Shown piece after piece: positions 6,210 to 12,583 of a DNA stretch of 12,879 nucleotides. The position numbers were made by a program, and so were the translations under genes. Source of the DNA: DATCDR01 sp036510575 (GTDB taxonomy: Bacteria > Actinomycetota > Acidimicrobiia > Acidimicrobiales > Bog-793). The notes under the pieces were generated by a model. It made no database searches. It saw nothing but the letters and a program-made list of their open reading frames with translations, and was not told where the DNA came from. How positions within the stretch are numbered: the first letter of the stretch is position 1; every line of letters starts with the position of its first letter. Where the stretch lies: the NCBI GenBank assembly GCA_036510575.1, contig DATCDR010000104.1:1-12879 (forward strand), in the 5' to 3' direction.

Positions 6210-6833
6210 TTACCTGCGGGTTGCCGCAGCCTTCTTGGCGACTGCCTTCTTTGCGACGGCCTTCTTCACTGGTGCAGCCTTCTTGGCGACTGCCTTCTTT
6301 GCGACGGCCTTCTTCGCCGGTGCAGCCTTCTTGGCGACGACCTTCTTGGCGACTGCCTTCTTCGCTGGTGCAGCCTTCTTGGCAACTACCTTCTTCGCGA
6401 CGGCCTTCTTCGCCGGTACAGCCTTCTTCGCAACTACCTTCTTCGCCACTGCCTTCTTGGCGACGACCTTCTTCGCCACTGCCTTCTTCGCCGGTGCGGC
6501 CTTCTTGGCGACTGCCTTCTTTGCGACGGCCTTCTTCGCCGGTGCAGCAAGCGCGCCGCTCGAGTTCAAGTCGGTCTTCAACTTCGTGCCGGCCGTAAAG
6601 CCAATCCCCTTGGACGCCTTGATCTTGACGGCGGCCCCGGTTTGCGGGTTCCTACCACTGCGCGCCTTACGCTCGCGCAGCTTAAACGTGCCGAATCCGG
6701 TGATGCGTACCGCGTCGCCAGATCGAACACCCGCGGTGACTTCGTAGACGACGGCATCGAGCGCAGCCTCGGACTGCGCGCGGGTTAAACCTGCCCGCGC
6801 GCTAATTGCATCAAGTAGTTCTGTCTTGTTCAC
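6210..6833 (-). CDS. hupB: HU-family nucleoid protein with lysine/alanine-rich tail
   Basis: Histone-like protein that bends and compacts DNA. With GTG at 6833 (GGAGG five nt upstream, giving MNKTELLDAI, the canonical HU start) it is 207 aa. Residues 1 to about 95 are a normal HU domain: AISARAGLTRAQSEAALDAV, GDAVRITGFGTFKLRERKARSGRNPQTG, then IKASKGIGFTAGTKLK. The remaining about 110 residues are a tail of KKAVAKK/KKVVAKK/KKAAPAKK units with 20 Lys-Lys pairs, ending ATRR. This resembles the tailed HU (HupB/MDP1/Hlp) of mycobacteria, whose tail binds DNA and is acetylated. A longer frame to 6941 adds no HU-like sequence. The tail is encoded by near-identical 48-bp-scale repeats. It is convergent with the PIG-L gene and divergent from the coupling-protein gene. 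Confidence 0.95.
   Translation of the reverse strand: MNKTELLDAISARAGLTRAQSEAALDAVVYEVTAGVRSGDAVRITGFGTFKLRERKARSGRNPQTGAAVKIKASKGIGFTAGTKLKTDLNSSGALAAPAKKAVAKKAVAKKAAPAKKAVAKKVVAKKAVAKKVVAKKAVPAKKAVAKKVVAKKAAPAKKAVAKKVVAKKAAPAKKAVAKKAVAKKAAPVKKAVAKKAVAKKAAATRR
6215..6545. repeat. Tandem repeats encoding the HU tail
   Basis: Short units built around CTTCTTGGCGAC and CTTCTTCGCCGGTGC recur through the stretch, assembled into roughly 48-bp blocks that encode 16-aa tail units. Such arrays can change length by slippage or recombination. The repeats are inside the gene, not intergenic, and are not a CRISPR array. Confidence 0.85.
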
Positions 6834-6890
6834 GAACACCTCCAAGTAATGGTGCGAAGTGGTGACAATGAAAGAGGATGTACCCAGCAA

Positions 6891-6915
6891 TTGCAAGCAT
6901 TCCCAATGTTTGCAA
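6891..6915. promoter_or_regulatory. 25-bp near-palindrome between HU and the coupling-protein gene
   Basis: Arms TTGCAAGCATT (6891-6901) and AATGTTTGCAA (6905-6915) are inverted repeats with one mismatch around a CCC centre. It sits 58 bp upstream of the HU start and 95 bp upstream of the ATPase start, in AT-richer DNA with both divergent promoters presumably nearby. It looks like a dimeric regulator's operator. The bound protein is unknown. Confidence 0.5.
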
Positions 6916-7009
6916 CCAAAATCTGGTACTTCAGAGTTCACGCGATCGTCCGCACGCCGCGACCTTCATCGGTAGGTCAATCGGTAAGTTCCTTGCTTTC
7001 ATTGGGGGA

Positions 7010-8455
7010 ATGAGCTTTTCCGCAACCGCGCCAGTACGGGACTCGCTTGCATTCGTACAGGCAATCTCGGTCGCGCACGAACACGGTGTATTCCTAGGCG
7101 AGAGCCGTAACGAGTTCGTGTTCGCTCCCGCGCAACACGGCGTGTTGGTGTTAGGTCCGCCGCGCGCGGGCAAGACAACGTCCATCGTCTTGCCCAATCT
7201 GTTCTGCGCGAACGGCAGTGTGTTGGCGATTTCAACGAAGCCAGATCTGCTTGACACGACAGTCGAGGCACGATCGCGACTCGGCCCGGTCCTTCTGTTT
7301 GATCCGAGCGGAAGCGTCAAGCGAGACGGTGTCGTAGCCGTTGGATGGTCGCCGCTCAGCTCGGCAATGCTCTGGGACCAAGCGGTGCTAACCGCCGAGG
7401 CGATGGTCGGCGCGACACACCGAAACGCAACCGGCGACCAGGGGCACTGGAGCGAGCGGGCAGGCGCACTCCTCGCGACGCTGTTCCACGCCGGAGCGGT
7501 CATGGACCTCGAGATGGCCGACATCGTGAAGGCGATCAACAGAAGGCGGGCCTCGGAATTCATCGCCGAACTTGGCCGCGCCGCGTCGTACCTCGCGCAC
7601 GATCTGCTCGTCGGCATCACCGAAACCGACTCGCGTGAGCAGAGCGGAATCTGGTCGACGGCCTCCGGAGTTTTGAGTGCATACCGGACCGAATCCGCGT
7701 TGGCTTCGACCACACTCAACCCGTTCGACGCGGATGCGTTCGTCAGGAACCGACAGACCCTCTACATCTGCGCCACCGGTGACACCCAAACACACGTCGG
7801 TCCGCTCATCGTCGGACTCATCCGAGACCTACGAAGCGCCGCGTACCGCTACGCGGCTCATCGCTCGATGAACTCGGACAACCACAGCTCGCGGGCTCGG
7901 CCGCCGGTACTGCTGATCCTCGACGAACTCGCCAACATCGCTCCGATACACGATCTCCCGACGCTCATCGCCGAGGGCGGAAGCCAGGGGCTCGTAGCGA
8001 TCGCGTGCCTCCAGGATCTGTCGCAGGCTCGCGCTCGCTGGGGTGTCGCCGCAGACGGGTTCTTCTCGCTCTTTGGAGCCAAGGTCGTGCTGCCCGGGAT
8101 CGGCGATACGAGAACCCTCGAGGCGATTTCGCTGCTCGCCGGGGACGTCGACGTCACGACGAGGTCGGTCTCCAAGGGGCCCCGTCACCGGCTCCTTGGG
8201 GCGCGCCAGACGGAAAGCGTCTCGTCACGTCGACAGCGGCGCCTCCCGCCCGACGCCGTCGCGATCCCCCGCTCGGGCCAGGCAGTCCTACTACTCGGGG
8301 CCAAGGTGAGCGCGATCACGCTCACCCCTGCGTTCGAGTCGCCACTCTTTGCCACGCTGTTGTCGAGAACTTCGCCCGAGACCAACCTCGACATCACCGC
8401 GGTCGATGTCGGTCACCATGGTCCACCCGCGAGCGAGGCGCTCGAGCGGGCTTAG
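7010..8455 (+). CDS. Type IV coupling protein-like ATPase (TraD/TraG/VirD4 family)
   Basis: Coupling proteins are hexameric ATPases that bring the relaxase-DNA complex to a type IV secretion channel. With ATG at 7010 the protein is 481 aa. It has Walker A GPPRAGKTT (49-57), an IVLPNLF segment and STKPDLLD, the Walker B LLILDELANI (301-310) and the TraM-recognition-like segment LPTLIAEGGSQGLVAIACLQDLSQ. No hydrophobic N-terminal helices are visible, unlike classical VirD4/TraG, so it may be soluble or rely on a partner. ATG at 6878 is an alternative, but codons from 6878 to 7009 are AT-rich at third positions and cover the HU upstream region. Its 3' end overlaps the convergent relaxase gene by 165 bp. 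No VirB4 or channel genes are nearby, so it is an orphan. Confidence 0.88.
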   Translation: MSFSATAPVRDSLAFVQAISVAHEHGVFLGESRNEFVFAPAQHGVLVLGPPRAGKTTSIVLPNLFCANGSVLAISTKPDLLDTTVEARSRLGPVLLFDPSGSVKRDGVVAVGWSPLSSAMLWDQAVLTAEAMVGATHRNATGDQGHWSERAGALLATLFHAGAVMDLEMADIVKAINRRRASEFIAELGRAASYLAHDLLVGITETDSREQSGIWSTASGVLSAYRTESALASTTLNPFDADAFVRNRQTLYICATGDTQTHVGPLIVGLIRDLRSAAYRYAAHRSMNSDNHSSRARPPVLLILDELANIAPIHDLPTLIAEGGSQGLVAIACLQDLSQARARWGVAADGFFSLFGAKVVLPGIGDTRTLEAISLLAGDVDVTTRSVSKGPRHRLLGARQTESVSSRRQRRLPPDAVAIPRSGQAVLLLGAKVSAITLTPAFESPLFATLLSRTSPETNLDITAVDVGHHGPPASEALERA

Positions 8456-10498
8456 CAAAACAGCTGCGCCGCGAGCCGGGCGTCCAGAAGTCGACATCAG
8501 CGCGTACGCCAGTGCGCGCTCATCAGCAAGGTCACGCGCGAGTGGTGCGGCCATTACGTAGGTGTGCTCGGTCACACCGGGCGACAACCGCACCGAGGCG
8601 GCATCGCCGAGCACGACCACGCGCGCTTTCGCAAGATGTGTCACCGCCGAGCGACCCCTCGAAGCGACGACATCGCCACCGATAAGGGTGGCAAGCCGTT
8701 CGTCGGCGACGACGGCGACATCGGGGCCGAGACGATTCCGAAGGGCCTCGACTTCGGCGACCGCTGAAGTCAGGTCGGCGGCGAACGCGATCGCGCGCGA
8801 CCCATCTCGATACCATCGCGTCGGCGCGACCGAGTCCGGCACGTACTCTGCTTCTTGAGCGCGCTCGTGCGGCCCCGCTTTCCACGTTTCCAGGTCACAG
8901 AGGACGACCTGGCCACCGCTAGAGAGGCCACCTGCGACGAGCGCCGCGCGGCGCGCCACGTCAATCCGGCGAGCGTCGACGATCAGCGTCAGTCGCGGCG
9001 AGAGCTCCTCTCGGCTACGCGTGGCGCTCTCACCACCTACCGCCCCGGTGGCTGCCTCAAATCGCGCCAGTGCGCGCGGAGACGGCGCGACGATCTGCTC
9101 CCGTGCGAATGCGGCATATGCCAGCTCCCGGAGCCGACGGATCTTGTCGTAGTTGGCAAGCGGCGACCGCCTCGAGTCGGCGAGCAGCACAGCCTTCGAC
9201 TGGAGTACTGCCTCTCGAAGTGCCCGCTCGTCGCGCATCGCGGAGAGCCGAAGCGCCGAGCTGAGGTAACTCTCTTCGGCGAGGAGAGCCGTTCGCACCG
9301 TCGCGTTGGCGTATCCCCGTAGACCCCGATTGTCGTAGGGCGGCCGTCCGGAGCGTTCTGCCCGCGAGCCAGCATCGATGCGGTGGCCAGACCCCGCGAT
9401 CGCAGCATCTATTCGTGACTCGAAAACCGAGACCGTGACTCCGACATCAAGCACTCGGCCGGTAGCGACGATGAGCTCGCTTCGCGAGAACGAAGACCCA
9501 AAACCCGCGACCGCGCCAAGAACTGCAGCATCGACAAGTTGTGCAATGCGCTCAGGCGCTTCGGGTCGCGGCGCGCGACGGCCCACGACGTCGATCACGT
9601 CTCGCCCGGGTACCACACCGACAGCGCGCGCACGAGAGCTCCACACTGCAGCGAGTTCGTCGATCGGTGGCTCGGCGACCTTGTCGGGTCGAAGTCCGCG
9701 AAGGAGTGGGTCCTTACTCACCTGGGAGCGGTTACGAGATGCCGCCCCTGCCGCTCGAATCGCGTTCGCGCGCTGCGAGAACGAATCGATCACCTGATCG
9801 GAGAAGGCCGCGATGTCAGAGCCGGGCGCCGTCCTCGAGCGGAACTCGACGCCGAGCATTTCGTGCAACTCAAAGCGAAGCGCCGCATCAAAGAGCGCCC
9901 CGGCACTCCTTCGCTCCGCGTACAAGGGGCCGGAGTCGAGCGTCGACCAACCGCGCGCCGCTGACGACACCAGATTCGCCACGAGCACGTGGCTGTGAAG
10001 GTGTGGGTCGCCACTCCTGCTCGTGTGATGGACGAAGGCGCGCCAGCACAGGCCGTCGGCTCGATCACTTCTCCGGTCGTCACGCGGGCTTTTCACCCAG
10101 GCCGCACGGCGTTCGAGGTAATCGAGCGTCGCATCCCGCGCGCGCTCATGGGCAAGGAGCACTGCGGACCGGACCGGTGGCTCGGAGAGCGCGTACAGCA
10201 GGCTCACCGACTTCGGCGACGTGAACACGACGTCGAAGAACGCGTGCCGCACCCGCCCACGACGGGAGTCGAGAATCTCGCCGGTAACCGGATCTCGTCC
10301 CGAGAGGAGCGTCGAAAAATCAGATCGCGCGCCCGAAATCTGATCGAGACCCAGGCGACGCGCCAGCGCACCGCCGTAGTGCTCGCCGCGCCCACCGGGC
10401 GTTTTTGCGACGCGAGCCGCGTAGGTCGCATCAAAGTAGTACCCGAGTCCAGAAAGCGATCTCGCCTGAACGAGGAGCATCACACGACGATGCAACAC
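8291..10498 (-). CDS. MobF/TrwC-type relaxase with degenerate helicase half
   Basis: Relaxases nick DNA at oriT through a catalytic tyrosine and lead it into the recipient. The 735-aa product has the MobF N-terminus: LSGLGYYFDATY (Tyr20, Tyr21, Tyr26), GGRGEHYGGALARRLGL, FTSPKSVSLLYAL (about 92-104) and the metal-binding segment HHTSRSGDPHLHSHVLVAN (His166, 168, 170). The C-terminal half should hold a RecD-like helicase, but no GxxGxGKT Walker A is visible. Only faint echoes remain (VVVLGDAASVRLSPG, ERALAYALMSTSGRPARG). The GTG start at 10498 is preceded by GGGAG four nt away. ATG at 10480 (MLLVQARSLSG) is an alternative and better matches the family's usual start. It is co-directional with pafBC and convergent with the coupling protein. 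Confidence 0.88.
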   Translation of the reverse strand: MLHRRVMLLVQARSLSGLGYYFDATYAARVAKTPGGRGEHYGGALARRLGLDQISGARSDFSTLLSGRDPVTGEILDSRRGRVRHAFFDVVFTSPKSVSLLYALSEPPVRSAVLLAHERARDATLDYLERRAAWVKSPRDDRRSDRADGLCWRAFVHHTSRSGDPHLHSHVLVANLVSSAARGWSTLDSGPLYAERRSAGALFDAALRFELHEMLGVEFRSRTAPGSDIAAFSDQVIDSFSQRANAIRAAGAASRNRSQVSKDPLLRGLRPDKVAEPPIDELAAVWSSRARAVGVVPGRDVIDVVGRRAPRPEAPERIAQLVDAAVLGAVAGFGSSFSRSELIVATGRVLDVGVTVSVFESRIDAAIAGSGHRIDAGSRAERSGRPPYDNRGLRGYANATVRTALLAEESYLSSALRLSAMRDERALREAVLQSKAVLLADSRRSPLANYDKIRRLRELAYAAFAREQIVAPSPRALARFEAATGAVGGESATRSREELSPRLTLIVDARRIDVARRAALVAGGLSSGGQVVLCDLETWKAGPHERAQEAEYVPDSVAPTRWYRDGSRAIAFAADLTSAVAEVEALRNRLGPDVAVVADERLATLIGGDVVASRGRSAVTHLAKARVVVLGDAASVRLSPGVTEHTYVMAAPLARDLADERALAYALMSTSGRPARGAAVLLSPLERLARGWTMVTDIDRGDVEVGLGRSSRQQRGKEWRLERRGERDRAHLGPE

Positions 10499-10524
10499 CT
10501 CACTCCCCCGGATCTCACGTTGCC

Positions 10525-10575
10525 GGCGGTAGTCACGGGGCGGTAGTACCTCAAAGGTGATACCTCGACGTCGAG
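10525..10575. repeat. Repeat and palindrome cluster upstream of the relaxase (candidate oriT or operator)
   Basis: The gap between pafC and the relaxase holds two direct copies of GGCGGTAGT (10525-10533, 10539-10547; period 14). TACCTC is repeated at 10547, 10561 and 10585; the last two are extended to GATACCTC. A perfect 12-bp palindrome CTCGACGTCGAG spans 10564-10575. Direct and inverted repeats next to a relaxase start are typical of transfer origins and of relaxase-gene operators. Which of these applies is inference. Confidence 0.5.
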
Positions 10576-10582
10576 CCTTGGA

Positions 10583-10612
10583 GATACCTCAGCTCAGCGG
10601 GCTGAGGTCTCG
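10583..10612. terminator. Hairpin spanning the pafC stop codon
   Basis: ACCTCAGC (10586-10593) pairs perfectly with GCTGAGGT (10601-10608) around a 7-nt loop containing the pafC TGA. With a 2-nt bulge the stem extends to GAGA/TCTC. It could end or attenuate pafBC transcription before the relaxase gene. No T-run follows, so it could equally be a structural part of the repeat cluster. Confidence 0.45.
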
Positions 10613-11553
10613 TAGCGAAGTAGCGCCTTGGCCGCGACAGTGGCCGCGGCATGCTCCAACTCCGGCGGCTCGATCACGACTGCTTCGGAACCGAGGCGAA
10701 GGAGCAAGCGCCCGAACCAGGAGGCATCGGCCACCTCGATCTCGAAGAGAAGCGTGCCGTCATTTTGCAGCTGGCCCGGGCCGGTCGCGAGCCGTTCTAG
10801 CGCGTGGGCGCGCGAAGCAGGAACGCGGACCTTTGCGAGTCGGACTCTCGGGCCACCGACAAAGGCGCTCCCGCTCGCAAACTCCGGCGGCGGCGTTCGT
10901 CCGGAGCTCTTCTCGTCAGTCGACCGGATGTCTCTGATCCGACTGAGCGAGAACCGGCGCCAGTCGTTTGCGAGATGACAGAACGCGTCGAGATAGAACG
11001 TGCCGTCGAGCGCGACGACACTCGCCGGCTCGACGCGCCGGGTCGTCTGGGATCGCTCCGCGCCGAGATAGTCGATCTCGATGACCTCGTGTTCGGCCAC
11101 CGCCGTCCGGAGCCGCCCCAGGTTCTCGGGCGACTGAATCTCGATCTGGACGTGGCTCTCGCCAAGGGCTGATTCCAGCTTGCCGAGCGCACGGGCCAAC
11201 GGGCTACCACTTGTCGCGCCCGTAGCTGCGAGCATCGCTCTCGCCGAGGCGGCGAGAGCAAACCCTTCGTCGGGAGTAAGCCGCGGCGGTCGGCGAAGAG
11301 CAGCAAGACCGAATGCTACGACCCGGTCGTCTTCGACCACCAGCTCGAGGAGCTCGGCGGGCGTATACGGCGGGAGTCCACAGCACGCGGCGAGCTCGAG
11401 CTCAGAGACTATGGAGCGCTCGTCGAGGGCGAATCGATCGCTGAGGTCGACAAAGGTTGCTTCCCCGACCTCAGCGAGGTAGGCGAGCATCGCCAACAGC
11501 CGGATCAGGCGATCGCCACTACCGGACGCAAAGTTACGCTCAGCGTCGGTCAT
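10594..11553 (-). CDS. pafC: WYL-domain transcriptional regulator PafC
   Basis: PafC works with PafB as the activator of the LexA/RecA-independent DNA-damage response known in mycobacteria. The 319-aa product has an N-terminal winged-helix region (about residues 14-80: RLIRLLAMLAYLAEVG, FALDERSIVSELELA), a middle part with TPDEGFALAASARAML, a WYL domain (about 150-212: IEIDYLGAERSQTTRRVEPASVV, GTFYLDAF, RRFSLSRI) and a C-terminal WCX-type extension. The WYL signature reads FYL (186-188). The ATG at 11553 overlaps the pafB stop as ATGA, so the pair is translationally coupled. In mycobacteria pafBC is followed by tatA/tatC; here a relaxase gene follows after about 95 bp. Confidence 0.9.
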   Translation of the reverse strand: MTDAERNFASGSGDRLIRLLAMLAYLAEVGEATFVDLSDRFALDERSIVSELELAACCGLPPYTPAELLELVVEDDRVVAFGLAALRRPPRLTPDEGFALAASARAMLAATGATSGSPLARALGKLESALGESHVQIEIQSPENLGRLRTAVAEHEVIEIDYLGAERSQTTRRVEPASVVALDGTFYLDAFCHLANDWRRFSLSRIRDIRSTDEKSSGRTPPPEFASGSAFVGGPRVRLAKVRVPASRAHALERLATGPGQLQNDGTLLFEIEVADASWFGRLLLRLGSEAVVIEPPELEHAAATVAAKALLRYETSAR

Positions 11554-12506
11554 CTCCTCGCCAAGGTCGATCCAGCGCGCACGCTCGATTCGAGCTCGGC
11601 GACCACCCGCGCCCGAAGAGCGGGTGGCGAAAGAACCTCGACATCTTCGCCGAGTCCAAGGAGGTAGGAACAGATCGCTTGCTCGTCGGCGACCTTGAAC
11701 ACCGCAACGACGCTCCCATCAGGGAGGCGCTCTCGGACTGCCGCGGCGCCGACGACGCCGATGACGCCCGCGGCGCTTCGTGCACCAACGGCGATCGACA
11801 CCTCGGTGGTCGACTCCTCGGTGCCGCCGAATGGTGATCCACCGAGCTCGTCGCGAACCGAGAAACCGGCAGGCACCTCATACGAGCCGGGCTCGCCGAG
11901 CAAAGGCGCGCCGACGATGCGATCTGCCCGAAAGGTCCGTAACGCCCCGGTCTCACCGACGGTGTGGTCGAGGCCGACGAAATACCAGCTTCCCTCTTTG
12001 AAGGTCAGTCCGTACCCGCTTACGACGCGCTCGCGTCCGTGGTATTCAAAGGTCACCCTGGCTCGCTCGCGAAGAGCCTGCTGCAAGACGCCGAGCCCGG
12101 GGAGCGACGGGAGTACCGCTATCGGGGAGAACCTTGGAACGCCCGGCGCGGCAAGCTTTGCGGCGACGTCACCGATCAGCCCGCCTTCAAGGCGCACGCC
12201 CGCGAGCGCGAACGCGAGCGCCTCGCTCTCATCGGGCTCCAGGCTCAGCTCGGGCAGGTAGTACTCGTCGGGAACGATGCGATATCCAGCCTGATCCTCG
12301 CCCTCGATCTGCTCGGTACGCACCGGGATACCGGCCTCACGAAGGGATTTCTTGTCGCGCTCGAAGGCCTGGCGAAGGGCACCACGTTCTGGCGGGTAAC
12401 CTGCTACTGCGGCGCCGATCTCCCGAAGCGACACTGGTCGCTCGGTTTCGAGCAGCGCGAGAACGAGATTTGTCATTCGTTCCAGCCTGCTCAGGCGCGG
12501 CGTCAT
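11550..12506 (-). CDS. pafB: WYL-domain transcriptional regulator PafB
   Basis: Partner of PafC in DNA-damage-responsive transcription. The 318-aa product has an N-terminal helix-turn-helix (RLERMTNLVLALLETERPVSLREI, GALRQAFERDKKSLREAGIPV), a linker with YRIVPDEYYLPELSLEPDE, and a WYL domain (about 145-200) whose signature is WYF (174-176) followed by a TFRADRI arginine segment. A C-terminal domain with FSVRDELGG and VVAELESSV follows. Order, length and the ATGA overlap with the second WYL gene all match a PafB-PafC pair. ATG 12506 lies 6 nt downstream of a TATATT box with no ribosome binding site, suggesting a leaderless mRNA. It diverges from typA across 77 bp. Confidence 0.9.
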   Translation of the reverse strand: MTPRLSRLERMTNLVLALLETERPVSLREIGAAVAGYPPERGALRQAFERDKKSLREAGIPVRTEQIEGEDQAGYRIVPDEYYLPELSLEPDESEALAFALAGVRLEGGLIGDVAAKLAAPGVPRFSPIAVLPSLPGLGVLQQALRERARVTFEYHGRERVVSGYGLTFKEGSWYFVGLDHTVGETGALRTFRADRIVGAPLLGEPGSYEVPAGFSVRDELGGSPFGGTEESTTEVSIAVGARSAAGVIGVVGAAAVRERLPDGSVVAVFKVADEQAICSYLLGLGEDVEVLSPPALRARVVAELESSVRAGSTLARR

Positions 12507-12512
12507 GTCAGA

Positions 12513-12518
12513 AATATA
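12513..12518 (-). promoter_or_regulatory. -10 box for leaderless pafB
   Basis: On the minus strand TATATT is followed by six nt (TCTGAC) and the ATG of pafB, so transcription should start at or beside the start codon. The spacing is identical to that at cofC. No clear -35 is seen (TGGACC is 19 nt upstream), and no match to the mycobacterial PafBC motif is obvious. Confidence 0.55.
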
Positions 12519-12583
12519 AGCGCTGCGGTTTTTATGCGGTCCAGAAACGGCCGAGTACGCGGCAAAGATTGAGAGGAAACGAA

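Noticed and set aside
6215..6545. Possible CRISPR array
   Set aside because: The units are contiguous, vary in register and encode the HU tail; there are no unique spacers and no cas genes.
6169..6747. Plus-strand frame encoding repetitive FFATAFFAGAAFLAT-type hydrophobic protein
   Set aside because: It is the exact antisense of the Lys/Ala HU tail; the HU frame has a canonical start, Shine-Dalgarno and domain, while this product matches nothing.
6867..6896. HU promoter formed by TTGCAA and TTCATT on the minus strand
   Set aside because: The -10 matches only half of the consensus, so I did not list it as a promoter; the palindrome there is the firmer signal.
8005..8685. 226-codon plus-strand frame overlapping the end of the coupling protein
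   Set aside because: Out-of-frame shadow of the Walker B and C-terminal part of the ATPase, with Arg-rich low-complexity content.
9541..10224. 227-codon plus-strand open frame within the relaxase region
   Set aside because: Arg/Ser/Pro-rich product typical of an antisense shadow; the relaxase motifs on the other strand decide.
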